Position numbers and translations under genes: made by a program. Shown here piece by piece: positions 3,728-12,519 of a stretch of DNA of 15,311 bases. Position 1 is the stretch's first letter; the number at the start of each line of letters is the position of its first letter. The notes beneath the pieces are model-generated. The model was not told where the DNA came from. It did not search any database and saw only the letters and a program-made list of their open reading frames with translations. Where the stretch lies: contig CAVHRK010000089.1 of the NCBI GenBank assembly GCA_963638365.1, positions 1 through 15,311 of the forward strand. Reading direction: 5' to 3'. This stretch comes from Suilimivivens sp963638365 (GTDB lineage Bacteria; Bacillota; Clostridia; Lachnospirales; Lachnospiraceae).

Positions 3728-6109
3728 ATGAACACCAAAGTTTTACACACCCTGGAATACGACAAAATTATTCAATTACTCATAGACAAAGCAACCTCCA
3801 ATCCCGGACGGGAACTATGCCGCAAGCTCATCCCTTCCACGGATTTATCTGCGATTGAGAAAGCCCAGCAGGAAACAGGCGATGCGCTCTCCATGCTGCT
3901 TACCAAGGGTTCCACTTCCTTCGGCGGCAACAAGGATCTGCAGTTTGCTATCAAGAGTCTGGAGATCGGCTCTGCCCTTTCCATCCCGGAGCTTCTCGGT
4001 ATCGCAGGACTTCTCCAGAATACCGCCCGCATCAAATCCTACGGACGCAAAGCCCGTGAAGAGGATACTGACACCTCACTGACACCCTACTTTGAAGCAC
4101 TGGAACCGCTTACCAGGGTATCAGAAGAAATCAGCCGCTGTATTCTGTCCGAGGAAGAAATTGCAGACGATGCCAGTCCGAAACTGAAATCCATCCGCCG
4201 TTCCATCGTCTTAACCGGAGATAAAATTCACTCTCAGTTAAACAGTATGGTGAACGGCTCCTACCGGACTTACCTGCAGGACAACGTTATTACGATGCGT
4301 AATGACCGCTACTGCATTCCGGTGAAGTCTGAATACAAAGGACAGGTCAAGGGGATGGTACATGATCAATCCTCGACCGGTTCTACCTTTTTCATTGAAC
4401 CGGAAGCCATCGTCAGCCTTAACAACCAGTTGAAGGAGCTTTCCATTCAGGAAAAGGAGGAGATCGAAGCCATTCTCTTTTCCTTAAGCATACTCTGTGC
4501 CGAACATACCGAAGAGTTGGCCCGCAACCAGCAGTTAATGACACAGCTTGACTTTATTTTTGCCAAGGCTTCCCTTGCACTTGACTTAAATGCAACGAAG
4601 CCGGTTTTCAATACCGATCATTATATCCAGATCCGAAAGGGACGTCATCCGCTCCTTCCTGCAAAAAAGGTAGTCCCGATTGACATCCATCTCGGAAAGG
4701 ATTTTGACCTTCTGGTCATCACCGGCCCCAATACCGGTGGTAAAACCGTAAGCTTAAAAACCATCGGACTGTTTACCCTCATGGGACAGGCCGGCCTTCA
4801 TATTCCGGCACTGGACCGCAGCGAGCTTTCTATTTTTACGGAAGTATTTGCAGATATTGGTGACGAGCAGAGCATTGAGCAGAGCCTCAGTACCTTCTCC
4901 TCCCATATGACCAGCATTGTTTCCATCCTGCAGAAAGCCGATGCGGATTCACTGTGCCTGTTCGACGAACTGGGAGCCGGAACCGATCCAACCGAAGGTG
5001 CCGCCCTTGCGATTGCCGTTCTGAACTACCTGCATGAGCGCGGGATCCGCACGGTTGCCACTACCCATTACAGTGAGCTTAAGGTCTATGCACTTTCTAC
5101 TGATTTTGTGGAAAATGCCTGCTGTGAATTTAATGTGGATACCCTTTCTCCGACCTACCGCCTGTTAATCGGTGTTCCCGGAAAAAGTAATGCCTTTGCC
5201 ATTTCCAAAAAGCTTGGACTTCCCGATCACATCATCGAAGCAGCAACTGCACAGATTGGCACACAGGATAAAAGCTTTGAAGATCTGCTCTCCGATCTTG
5301 AGGAAAGCCGGATCACCATTGAAAAGGAACGCCGCGAAATTGCTTCTTATAAGGAAGAGATCAAAGCACTCCGCGAAAAACTGCAACAGAAAAATGAAAA
5401 AATTGATATGGCAAAGGACCGTATTTTACGTGAAGCCAATGAACAGGCGCGTGAAATTCTGCAGGATGCCAAGGAAACCGCCGATGAAACCATCCGGATT
5501 TTCCAGAAAGCCGGTCCCAATGTTTCTCTGAAAACACTGGAAAAGGAACGGGAAAAGCTTCGTGGCGAAATTGGCAAAAAGAATGACAAGCTGGCACTGA
5601 AAACCACTCCCACCAAATCCGGGAAAAAGGTCAGAGCCGAAGATCTCAAAATTGGCGACACCGTGAAAATCCTCTCCATGGGACTTGTCGGAACCGTCAG
5701 CTCCCTTCCGGATCACAAGGGAAATCTGTTTGTACAGTGCGGTATCATGCGCTCCCAGGCAAATGTCAGGGATCTTGCTTACGGGGAAGCCAAAGCAGAG
5801 CCTGAGAAGCCGGTTTTACAAAGAAGCCATACCGGAAGTGTAAAGATGTCCAAATCCATGCACGTTTCCGCAGAAATCAATCTTCTTGGCAAAACCGTGG
5901 ATGAAGCTCTTGCCGAACTTGATAAATACCTGGATGATGCCTACCTTGCACATCTCCCTTCCGTCCGCGTCGTACACGGCAAAGGAACCGGTGCTCTCCG
6001 GAGTGCCGTGCAAAGCCATTTGAAGCGTATTAAATATGTGAAGAGCTACCGACTCGGGGAATATGGAGAAGGGGATGCCGGTGTCACCATCGTCACCTTT
6101 AAGGAGTAA
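3728..6109 (+). CDS. mutS2: MutS2 family ATPase/endonuclease with Smr domain
   Basis: MutS2 is a 793-residue (family-typical) dimeric ATPase that lacks the mismatch-recognition domain of MutS. In Helicobacter it suppresses recombination; in Bacillus it also splits collided ribosomes. The sequence shows the core and clamp helices (about 1-300), Walker A GPNTGGKT at 333-340, the signature region STFSSHMTSI near 388-397, Walker B SLCLFDEL at 408-415 with a GAGTDPTEGAAL D-loop, the switch TTHY near 445-448, a long charged coiled coil (about 510-620), and a C-terminal Smr domain (about 717-793) with HGKGTGALR, the nuclease/RNA-binding motif. The start is fixed by homology (MNTKVLHTLEYDKI). The AAGGAG lies 14 bases upstream, an unusually long gap, so translation may be weak. 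Confidence 0.95.
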   Translation: MNTKVLHTLEYDKIIQLLIDKATSNPGRELCRKLIPSTDLSAIEKAQQETGDALSMLLTKGSTSFGGNKDLQFAIKSLEIGSALSIPELLGIAGLLQNTARIKSYGRKAREEDTDTSLTPYFEALEPLTRVSEEISRCILSEEEIADDASPKLKSIRRSIVLTGDKIHSQLNSMVNGSYRTYLQDNVITMRNDRYCIPVKSEYKGQVKGMVHDQSSTGSTFFIEPEAIVSLNNQLKELSIQEKEEIEAILFSLSILCAEHTEELARNQQLMTQLDFIFAKASLALDLNATKPVFNTDHYIQIRKGRHPLLPAKKVVPIDIHLGKDFDLLVITGPNTGGKTVSLKTIGLFTLMGQAGLHIPALDRSELSIFTEVFADIGDEQSIEQSLSTFSSHMTSIVSILQKADADSLCLFDELGAGTDPTEGAALAIAVLNYLHERGIRTVATTHYSELKVYALSTDFVENACCEFNVDTLSPTYRLLIGVPGKSNAFAISKKLGLPDHIIEAATAQIGTQDKSFEDLLSDLEESRITIEKERREIASYKEEIKALREKLQQKNEKIDMAKDRILREANEQAREILQDAKETADETIRIFQKAGPNVSLKTLEKEREKLRGEIGKKNDKLALKTTPTKSGKKVRAEDLKIGDTVKILSMGLVGTVSSLPDHKGNLFVQCGIMRSQANVRDLAYGEAKAEPEKPVLQRSHTGSVKMSKSMHVSAEINLLGKTVDEALAELDKYLDDAYLAHLPSVRVVHGKGTGALRSAVQSHLKRIKYVKSYRLGEYGEGDAGVTIVTFKE

Positions 6110-6200
6110 CGTTAAAAGTACGAAACAATTGGAACTATTTATTTTAATGGTTTGTCAAAAATTATGAGATGAATCATTTCAGGAAAGGTAAGAATGATAT

Positions 6201-6899
6201 ATGGCTGCTAAACAGAAAATTTTGATTGTAGATGACGACAACAATATCGCAGAACTGATTTCCCTTTATCTTACAAAGGAATGCTTTGAAACCATGATCG
6301 CAGGTGACGGCGAGACTGCACTTACGTTAGCCGACAGCTTTGCGCCCAACCTGATCCTGCTCGACCTCATGCTTCCGGGCATCGACGGTTATCAGGTCTG
6401 CCGTGAAATCCGTGCCAAGTCATCCACTCCGATCATCATGCTCTCTGCCAAAGGCGAGATCTTTGATAAGGTTCTGGGGCTGGAGCTTGGTGCCGATGAT
6501 TATATGGAAAAGCCTTTTGACTCCAAAGAACTGGTGGCCCGTGTCAAGGCCGTTCTGCGCCGCTACAAACCGGCTGCTGCCGCACCGGAGGCAGCGGATA
6601 TCCGCTGTGTGGAATATCCGGATCTGATTATCAATCAGACCAACTACTCCGTCATTTATATGGGACGCACGATTGAAATGCCGCCGAAGGAACTGGAGCT
6701 TCTGTACTTCCTTGCTTCTTCTCCGAATCATGTATTTACCCGCGAACAGCTTCTTGATCAGATCTGGGGATATGAATACATCGGTGATACCCGTACCGTT
6801 GATGTACATATCAAGCGTCTGCGTGAAAAGATCAACGATCACGAACACTGGCGGATCGCGACCATCTGGGGCATTGGCTACAAGTTCGAAACGAAATAA
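6201..6899 (+). CDS. OmpR/PhoB-family response regulator
   Basis: This is a 232-residue two-domain transcription factor. The receiver domain (about 1-120) has the acidic pair D11-D12, phospho-acceptor D55 in LILLDLMLPG, S82 in MLSAKGE and K104 in EKPF. The C-terminal winged helix (about 130-230) ends with the recognition-helix segment RTVDVHIKRLREKI. All phosphorelay residues are present, so it should be functional. The partner is the histidine kinase starting 38 bases after its stop, almost certainly in the same operon. The signal and target genes cannot be read from sequence. The nearest ribosome-site match, AGGAAAGG, lies 12 bases upstream of the ATG, rather far. It follows mutS2 by 91 bases with no clear terminator between. 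Confidence 0.95.
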   Translation: MAAKQKILIVDDDNNIAELISLYLTKECFETMIAGDGETALTLADSFAPNLILLDLMLPGIDGYQVCREIRAKSSTPIIMLSAKGEIFDKVLGLELGADDYMEKPFDSKELVARVKAVLRRYKPAAAAPEAADIRCVEYPDLIINQTNYSVIYMGRTIEMPPKELELLYFLASSPNHVFTREQLLDQIWGYEYIGDTRTVDVHIKRLREKINDHEHWRIATIWGIGYKFETK

Positions 6900-6937
6900 T
6901 CCATGAACGCTTATCGATGATAAGCAGTGAGGCATTT

Positions 6938-8365
6938 ATGAAAAAAACACTTTATCTGAAATTTATCCTGGCTTACATCATCTTTGGATTTTTTGGCTTC
7001 ATGGTCGTTGCCACCTTCGTAAGCAGTATGACCATGGAGCATCTGAAGCGTGAAAAAGCAGATGCATTATATAAGGAGGCAACACTGATTGCCAACACGT
7101 TTGCCTCTGACCTATACAACAATGAAACCACTATGGAAAGTGTGCAGGATCAGCTTGATGCACTGGATACTTACCTTTCAGCTTCCCTGTGGATTATTAA
7201 TCCTTCCGGACGTCTGGTGCTTAGTTCCTCCGAACCGATTAATGTCGAAAACGAGATTGTCATTGAAAACTTTGATCCAACCATTACGGAAGGCTCCTAT
7301 TATACCGTCGGATATTTCTTTGATACCTTTACGGAGGAACAACTGAGTGTTTTTGCTCCGATTACTTCCGATTTCAAGGTACGCGGATATGTGGTCATTC
7401 ACTATCCGGTGAGTAACCTTACGGCATCCTGCAACAGTCTGCTGAACATCTCCTATATTATGCTCATCATTCTGTTTTTACTCTCACTGATTATTCTGAT
7501 TTTTTTTACAGAACTGGTCTATCTGCCCCTGCGCAAAATTACGAAAGCAACCGAGCAGTATGCTTCCGGTAACATGCACTATGAATTCCAGATCGACAGT
7601 GAAGACGAAATTGGATATCTGGGTGCAACAATTTCCTATATGGCAGGTGAAATTGCCCGTTCCGAGGACGATCAGAAGAAGTTCGTGGCGAATGTTTCCC
7701 ATGACTTCCGCTCTCCCTTAACCTCAATCAAAGGTTATCTGGAAGCGATGCTCGATGGCACGATTCCCCCGGAGCTTTACGAAAAATATCTGAACATTGT
7801 TTTGAATGAAACCGAACGTCTCCGCAAGCTGACAAACAGCCTGCTGACCTTAAATAATCTGAATACAAAGGGTATGTTGTTGGATATCAGCCGCTTCGAC
7901 ATCAATACGGTCATCCGTAACACGGCTGCCTCCTTCGAGGGTACCTGCAAACGGAAAATGATTGCCATTGAACTCATCCTTACCGGAGACGAGCTTTATG
8001 TCAAGGCCGATGTCGGTAAGATTCAGCAGGTATTGTATAACCTCCTCGATAACGCCATCAAATTCAGCCATGAGGATTCCATTATTAAAATTGAAACCAC
8101 CGAGAAGCACAATAAAGTATTTGTCTCCGTAAAAGACAATGGTATTGGTATTCCAAAGGACGAATTGAAGCAGATCTGGGAACGCTTTTACAAGTCGGAT
8201 CTGTCCCGTGGCAAAGATAAAAAGGGCACCGGTTTAGGACTTTCCATTACCCGGGAAATCATTCGTTCCCATGGCGAAAACATTAATGTCATCAGCACAG
8301 AAGGGGTTGGCTCGGAATTCATTTTTACTCTTCCGGTTGCTCCGGATGAAGAGGAAGAAGATTAA
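6938..8365 (+). CDS. Membrane sensor histidine kinase (HAMP-HisKA-HATPase)
   Basis: This is a 475-residue kinase that would autophosphorylate and pass phosphate to the preceding response regulator. In order: transmembrane helix 1 (about 9-29), an extracellular sensor of about 140 residues, transmembrane helix 2 (about 171-193), HAMP (about 195-245), the HisKA phospho-site FVANVSHDFRSPLTS with H255, then a GHKL ATPase with N box YNLLDNAIKFS, G1 DNGIGIP and G2 GTGLGLS. All catalytic boxes are present. I chose the ATG at 6938 because GTGAGG lies 5 bases upstream and the protein then starts with a lysine-flanked membrane helix; the in-frame ATG at 6917 has no ribosome site. The sensor resembles extracellular PAS-like folds of WalK/ResE-type kinases, but the ligand is unknown. 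Confidence 0.95.
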   Translation: MKKTLYLKFILAYIIFGFFGFMVVATFVSSMTMEHLKREKADALYKEATLIANTFASDLYNNETTMESVQDQLDALDTYLSASLWIINPSGRLVLSSSEPINVENEIVIENFDPTITEGSYYTVGYFFDTFTEEQLSVFAPITSDFKVRGYVVIHYPVSNLTASCNSLLNISYIMLIILFLLSLIILIFFTELVYLPLRKITKATEQYASGNMHYEFQIDSEDEIGYLGATISYMAGEIARSEDDQKKFVANVSHDFRSPLTSIKGYLEAMLDGTIPPELYEKYLNIVLNETERLRKLTNSLLTLNNLNTKGMLLDISRFDINTVIRNTAASFEGTCKRKMIAIELILTGDELYVKADVGKIQQVLYNLLDNAIKFSHEDSIIKIETTEKHNKVFVSVKDNGIGIPKDELKQIWERFYKSDLSRGKDKKGTGLGLSITREIIRSHGENINVISTEGVGSEFIFTLPVAPDEEEED

Positions 8366-8425
8366 CCATTTTACACTTATCAGCAAATACTATCCGTAAT
8401 ATAACTCACAGAAAGAAGGAAAGAC

Positions 8426-8938
8426 ATGCATATCATTTTACATCAGCCGGAAATTCCGGCAAATACCGGAAATATTGGAAGAACCTGCGTTGCTACAGGC
8501 ACAGATCTTCATTTAATCGAGCCTCTTGGCTTCCAGCTTAACGAGAAGTCCATTAAGCGTGCCGGCATGGATTACTGGGAGCACCTGAATGTTACCCGTT
8601 ATATTAATTTCGAAGATTTCAAATCCCAGCATCCGGGTGCAAAAATCTGGATGGCTACCACCAAGGCACAACATGTCTATACCGATGTTTCCTTTGGCCC
8701 GGATGATTATATTATGTTTGGAAAAGAAAGTGCCGGTATTCCGGAAGAAATTCTGATAGAATATTCGGATACATGCATCCGGATCCCAATGTTACCCACA
8801 ATCCGGTCCTTGAATTTATCAAACTCGGTATCGATCGTTTTATACGAGGCACTTCGTCAGCAGAACTTTGAAAGCATGCAGCTTACCGGAGAGCTTCACC
8901 GTCTTCACTGGTCGGATTCCACTACGAAAACAGAATAA
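8426..8938 (+). CDS. trmL: tRNA (cytidine/uridine-34-2'-O)-methyltransferase TrmL
   Basis: The protein has 170 residues and belongs to the SPOUT class; it methylates the ribose of wobble base 34 in tRNA-Leu using S-adenosylmethionine. The N-terminus HIILHQPEIPANTGNIGRTC is the signature of the YibK/TrmL group, and the knot motifs MFGKESAGIPEEIL and RSLNLSNSVSIVLYE form the cofactor site. The length fits the stand-alone YibK type (about 155-170). AAGGA lies just upstream of the ATG, and the gene follows the kinase by 60 bases on the same strand. Its 3' end overlaps the 3' end of convergent tadA by 34 bases. Both genes act on tRNA position 34, though they are transcribed oppositely. Confidence 0.93.
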   Translation: MHIILHQPEIPANTGNIGRTCVATGTDLHLIEPLGFQLNEKSIKRAGMDYWEHLNVTRYINFEDFKSQHPGAKIWMATTKAQHVYTDVSFGPDDYIMFGKESAGIPEEILIEYSDTCIRIPMLPTIRSLNLSNSVSIVLYEALRQQNFESMQLTGELHRLHWSDSTTKTE

Positions 8939-9450
8939 TTCTTCTGCTGTTCCTGTTCTTTACGGAGTTCCTTTTCTGCCTTGTTGCGGATCCGGAGTTC
9001 TTTAAAGAACTGTGTCAGCATATGGGAGCATTCTTCTTCCAAAATCCCCCTCGTCACCTTTACCTGATGATTGAATTCGGGCATTTCCAGAATATTTAAG
9101 ATAGATCCTCCGCAGCCCGCTTTCGGATTCATACTCGCCATAACCACCTCATCGATTCTTGCCTGTACAATCGCTCCGGCACACATCTGACAAGGCTCCA
9201 GCGTCACATACAGCGTACATCCCTCAAGACGCCAGTCCCCTAACTTTTTGCTTGCCTTATTGATTGCAGTAATCTCTGCATGTGCCAACGTATTCTTATC
9301 TGTATTGCGGCGGTTATATCCTCTTCCGATAATTTTTCCCTCATGCACGATCACGCAGCCAATCGGCACTTCGCCCAATGCGTAGGCCTTCTTTGCCTGC
9401 CGTAATGCTTCCTTCATATACTTTTCCTGTTCGTTTAATTGTATCTTCAC
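8905..9450 (-). CDS. tadA: tRNA adenosine(34) deaminase TadA
   Basis: TadA is a zinc-dependent deaminase that converts A34 to inosine in tRNA-Arg(ACG). In this 181-residue protein the catalytic HAE (H57, E59) and zinc ligands PCQMC (C87, C90) are present, as is the conserved DWRLEGCTLYVTLEP stretch. The start taken is GTG at 9450 with GGGAG 6 bases upstream, giving an N-terminus like Bacillus TadA (a short lead, then YMKEAL). An ATG at 9417 with AGGA 7 bases upstream is a possible alternative. The C-terminal tail of about 25 charged and polar residues is longer than usual and is the part that overlaps trmL. It lies 24 bases after the radical SAM activase, so the two are probably co-transcribed. 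Confidence 0.95.
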   Translation of the reverse strand: MKIQLNEQEKYMKEALRQAKKAYALGEVPIGCVIVHEGKIIGRGYNRRNTDKNTLAHAEITAINKASKKLGDWRLEGCTLYVTLEPCQMCAGAIVQARIDEVVMASMNPKAGCGGSILNILEMPEFNHQVKVTRGILEEECSHMLTQFFKELRIRNKAEKELRKEQEQQKNYSVFVVESDQ

Positions 9451-9474
9451 CTGAATCTCCCATCTATATCTCGC

Positions 9475-10245
9475 TTACTCTCCGCTCAATCCACGCAGAT
9501 GAACCTTGCCCTCCATTCCCGGAATTCTATTCAGGCTCTCTGCAATCTTCTTAATCTCTGCTTCCTCATAGGCATGAAACATCATGCCCTTTTCCACAGA
9601 TGCATCCATTTCTGCAATGAGTTGTCCACTGTCCTCAAACTGTTGTAAATAATAGGCAGGGCTTCCTGCAATCCACACACAGATCTCCTGAAGATCCTGC
9701 CGGGTATGAAACTCCTTCACAACGGTTGTCCGGAATTCATAAGGGATACCGGAATTTTTAAGCAATTCCACGGACTGCTGCACAGCCTTCACAGGGAAAA
9801 CATTTCCGGATGATTCTGCTATTGCGCGCTCTCTCATAAATCCTGCCGTCTCCTGATATTTCCCCGGTGCATTCTTGATATCCATTGCCACATAGTCAAT
9901 CTGCTTCTTCCCAATCAGTTCTTCCAGCATATGTGGATGGGAACCGTTTGTATCCAGCTTTACAGCCAGCCCCAACTCCCTGATCTTCCGGATAAATTCA
10001 GGAAGATCCTCCTGAATTGTCGGTTCTCCACCCGTAATACAGACACCGGACAGGATATTTTTGCGTTTTTTAAGGAAAGCCAGTATATCCTCTTCCGTAT
10101 AATGCTCCTGTGTCAGAGGGCTTAATACCAGCCCTCCGTTATGACAGAACGGACAACGAAAATTGCAGCCTCCGGTAAATACCGTTGCTGCAACTCTTCC
10201 AGGATAATCCAATAATGTCGTTTTATTTAAGCCACTGATTAACAT
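9475..10245 (-). CDS. Radical SAM activating protein, NrdG2-type (anaerobic ribonucleotide reductase activase family)
   Basis: This 256-residue radical SAM enzyme belongs to the group annotated as anaerobic ribonucleoside-triphosphate reductase activating protein. These load a glycyl radical on the class III reductase under anoxia. CNFRCPFC (C27, C31, C34) gives the CxxxCxxC that binds the 4Fe-4S cluster, GVCITGGEPT is the SAM-binding glycine motif, and the N-terminus SGLNKTTLLDYPGRVAATVFTGGC is typical of the NrdG2 subgroup, longer than classical NrdG. GGGAG lies 7 bases before the ATG. No nrdD neighbour is in view; tadA follows. Activation of another glycyl-radical enzyme is possible. Its upstream region overlaps the divergent SRP RNA promoter. 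Confidence 0.85.
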   Translation of the reverse strand: MLISGLNKTTLLDYPGRVAATVFTGGCNFRCPFCHNGGLVLSPLTQEHYTEEDILAFLKKRKNILSGVCITGGEPTIQEDLPEFIRKIRELGLAVKLDTNGSHPHMLEELIGKKQIDYVAMDIKNAPGKYQETAGFMRERAIAESSGNVFPVKAVQQSVELLKNSGIPYEFRTTVVKEFHTRQDLQEICVWIAGSPAYYLQQFEDSGQLIAEMDASVEKGMMFHAYEEAEIKKIAESLNRIPGMEGKVHLRGLSGE

Positions 10246-10258
10246 CGTATAACTCCCA

Positions 10259-10287
10259 TTGACAAAGAATCGAAAAACACATATACT
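10259..10287 (+). promoter_or_regulatory. Strong sigma-A promoter of the SRP RNA gene
   Basis: TTGACA (10259-10264), exactly 17 bases, TATACT (10282-10287). The -35 is perfect and the -10 has five of six consensus bases. The start near 10294 coincides with the 5' end of the SRP RNA. The -35 lies only about 14 bp from the divergent activase start codon. Confidence 0.85.
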
Positions 10288-10293
10288 AAATAG

Positions 10294-10513
10294 GTCTGAA
10301 CCGTGCAGCTTTTGTTTGTAAGGAGCTGCTATGGCTGCCCAGAGTAAGTGGCGTTAACGATTGGGTCTTACGCAATGGAAACTGCGAACCGTGTCAGGTT
10401 GGGAACAAAGCAGCACTAAGCAGAACCTTCCATGTGCCGTAAGGGTGCCTGATCTCAGTTAACTGCTTTGGTAACGCGTAGCAGTTCCTTATGGACAAAG
10501 CCCACGGTTTTTC
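10294..10513 (+). ncRNA. ffs: Signal recognition particle RNA (large, Gram-positive type)
   Basis: This RNA is the scaffold of the signal recognition particle that targets membrane proteins co-translationally through Ffh. The conserved domain IV is plain at about 10389-10420: GTGTCAGGT, a TTG-GGAA-CAA apical stem with a GGAA tetraloop, then AGCAGCACTAAG forming the asymmetric Ffh-binding loop. The downstream arm CATGTGCCGTAAGGGTGCC and the TAACTGCTTTGGTAACG stretch resemble Bacillus scRNA. The 5' AACCGTG (about 10299-10305) pairs with 3' CACGGTT (10503-10509), closing the long rod. A 5' Alu domain is implied by the length of about 220 bases. The T-rich 3' end (10508-10512) acts as terminator. 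Confidence 0.93.
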
Positions 10514-10540
10514 GTTTCCGTGAAACTTACTTTAACCTTA

Positions 10541-12448
10541 TTAGCTTCTGCGTGCCGCTTTCTTGGCATTCTTCATTTTATACATTTCCTGATCGGCTGC
10601 TTCAATAATCTCTTCAATATCCAGATCCGGGGTTGGCTCCACAATGGTGTAGCCCATACTTGCCTCCAGCGTGTACTCGTGATTCGAGGTTGCATTATAA
10701 TTCTCAATTCCTGTCTGAATCTGGGAAATATAATTCTTCGCGTCCGCATCCGTGTATCCCTTGGACAAAATAACAAATTCATCTCCGCCGTACTGCATCA
10801 GAAGCTCGCCATGCTTACGCACCTGATTCAATACATTCGCCATCGCCTTAATGTAAGCATCGCCCTCATCATGCCCATACTGGTCATTGACCTTCTTCAA
10901 GCCATCCAGATCAAGAAATAACACGAATAAAGGCTTACCACGTTCCCGTGCCTCTTTGACAATTGCAGAAGAGAACTTGAAAAATCCCGCGCGGTTAAAA
11001 ATGCCGGTCAGGGTATCATATACCCACATGCGATTCAGTCTTTCGACCATCGCATTCATGACCTCCTGCTTCCGCACACTCTCTAACGCATTGTTAATAT
11101 TCATAATGAATAAGTGAAACCAGGAGCTGTCAATCAACAGACGGCTCTTTCCCAATACACAGTATCCGTAGGTTCTTTCCTGGTAATGTACGAGTACGAT
11201 GGTATAAAGCCTGCCACCATCATGCTGTTTATATTTCTCCGGAAGTAACTCATTCACATGAAAACATCCGTATGTTTCAAAATGTCCATTCCGATAGGCA
11301 ATCGGAACCGTCGCATCCTTCGGATAGGTCAGTAAATCCATATTTCCGGCCTCTGTATTCAACTGAGACATAATATCCGTATTGATCGAATTGGTATTAT
11401 ATCCCAGACAGAGATAAAACTCCTCCGGATCTAACATGGCAACATATTTACGAATCTTCTCAAACAGATCCTTCTGTGTTTCCACACCGACAAAGTCTGC
11501 GGAAGATGCCTTGATAATCTCGGTAAAGGTTGTGGTTTCAACACGATCCTGTGCGAGCTTCCTGCGAAGCTCTGCAAAGTCTTCCTTTGTATCGCACTTA
11601 CATCCACAACTCTCTGCAAACACCGGCCAGGAAAGAAGCTGCTCATTTCCAATCTTCGGTCTGCCGGCAATCTCGTCCATCAGATAAGTGTATGCCTTAC
11701 GCCCAAGTTCCTCCTCCGGACGCTGTACACTCGTAATACGGGGTGCATGATTCTGCGCCTCATAAATATTATCGTACCCGGTAATCATAATATCTTCCGG
11801 AATACGGTAGCCTCTCTTTTCAAGCTCATATAACGCACCTAGTGCCATCTCATCATTGGCTGCCATAATGGCATCGGGCATATGCAATCCACAATCGGCA
11901 AAAAACTCGACAGCCTCCATGCCACTCTTCGGGTGGTAATCACCGAAGTAAATACGATGTTCCTCAACTTGAATTCCATGTTCTTTCAGAGCCTTCTTAT
12001 AGGCATTCAGACGTCCCTCGCCATCAGAATTGCCTTCCGGACCAGAAATAAAGTTAATTTTTTTCGCGCCATGTTCCTCAATGAGATGATTGACTAACAG
12101 GGTGATACCATTGGCATTCTCCATACCAAGATTCACCATGCCTTCAACCTCCAGTGTCAGATTCACACAGGGCACTCCGGCTTCATTCACATTCTGAACA
12201 ATATTCGCAATCGTCTCCGGATTATATAATGTATCGCCATGAATGATGACACCATCATAGCTCTTGAAATCGGGTAGCTTATAGATTTCCATCTCTCCGG
12301 TAATAAACTGCGTTGTCGAATAAGACCAGGCATCACAGCTAAATACATAGATGTCGGTCTGGTCCTCTTTCGCCTTCTCTATAATTCCATTGAGAATCCG
12401 CTTCTGGCTGTCAAAACGGATTCCTCCCATAATAACCGCAATCTTCAT
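10541..12448 (-). CDS. Soluble LacI-type ligand-binding domain fused to a GGDEF diguanylate cyclase
   Basis: This 635-residue protein has no signal peptide, membrane segment or DNA-binding helix-turn-helix. Residues 1 to about 300 are a LacI/GalR-type periplasmic-binding-protein fold (MKIAVIMGG, DGVIIHGD, INFISGPEGN, PDAIMAANDEMALGAL, ITGYDN). About 300-460 look like a GAF-like linker. About 470-635 are a GGDEF domain opening with YDTLTGIFNRAGF, with metal-site LDLDGLKKVNDQYGHDEGD and an intact GGDEF at 554-558, so it should make c-di-GMP. The inhibitory I-site (RxxD) reads KHGE, so feedback inhibition may be absent. The ligand is probably a sugar or related small molecule, by analogy with LacI-type sensors. 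I chose the ATG at 12448 because AGAGGG precedes it and the promoter overlaps any earlier start. Confidence 0.9.
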   Translation of the reverse strand: MKIAVIMGGIRFDSQKRILNGIIEKAKEDQTDIYVFSCDAWSYSTTQFITGEMEIYKLPDFKSYDGVIIHGDTLYNPETIANIVQNVNEAGVPCVNLTLEVEGMVNLGMENANGITLLVNHLIEEHGAKKINFISGPEGNSDGEGRLNAYKKALKEHGIQVEEHRIYFGDYHPKSGMEAVEFFADCGLHMPDAIMAANDEMALGALYELEKRGYRIPEDIMITGYDNIYEAQNHAPRITSVQRPEEELGRKAYTYLMDEIAGRPKIGNEQLLSWPVFAESCGCKCDTKEDFAELRRKLAQDRVETTTFTEIIKASSADFVGVETQKDLFEKIRKYVAMLDPEEFYLCLGYNTNSINTDIMSQLNTEAGNMDLLTYPKDATVPIAYRNGHFETYGCFHVNELLPEKYKQHDGGRLYTIVLVHYQERTYGYCVLGKSRLLIDSSWFHLFIMNINNALESVRKQEVMNAMVERLNRMWVYDTLTGIFNRAGFFKFSSAIVKEARERGKPLFVLFLDLDGLKKVNDQYGHDEGDAYIKAMANVLNQVRKHGELLMQYGGDEFVILSKGYTDADAKNYISQIQTGIENYNATSNHEYTLEASMGYTIVEPTPDLDIEEIIEAADQEMYKMKNAKKAARRS

Positions 12449-12490
12449 AGCAATCCCTCTACTGTAAGATGGTTCTTTCTTACTATTTTT

Positions 12491-12519
12491 ATTATACAAT
12501 TCTATGACACGATTCGCAA
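12491..12519 (-). promoter_or_regulatory. Promoter of the GGDEF gene
   Basis: On minus: TTGCGA (12519-12514), exactly 17 bases, TATAAT (12496-12491). The -10 is perfect. Transcription would start near 12484, giving a leader of about 36 bases. The -35 overlaps the last codons of the upstream gene, so the GGDEF gene is separately controlled despite sharing its strand. Confidence 0.65.

Noticed and set aside
10520..10921. 133-codon plus-strand frame after the SRP RNA
   Set aside because: It is the antisense shadow of the GGDEF domain, whose motifs are unmistakable on the other strand.
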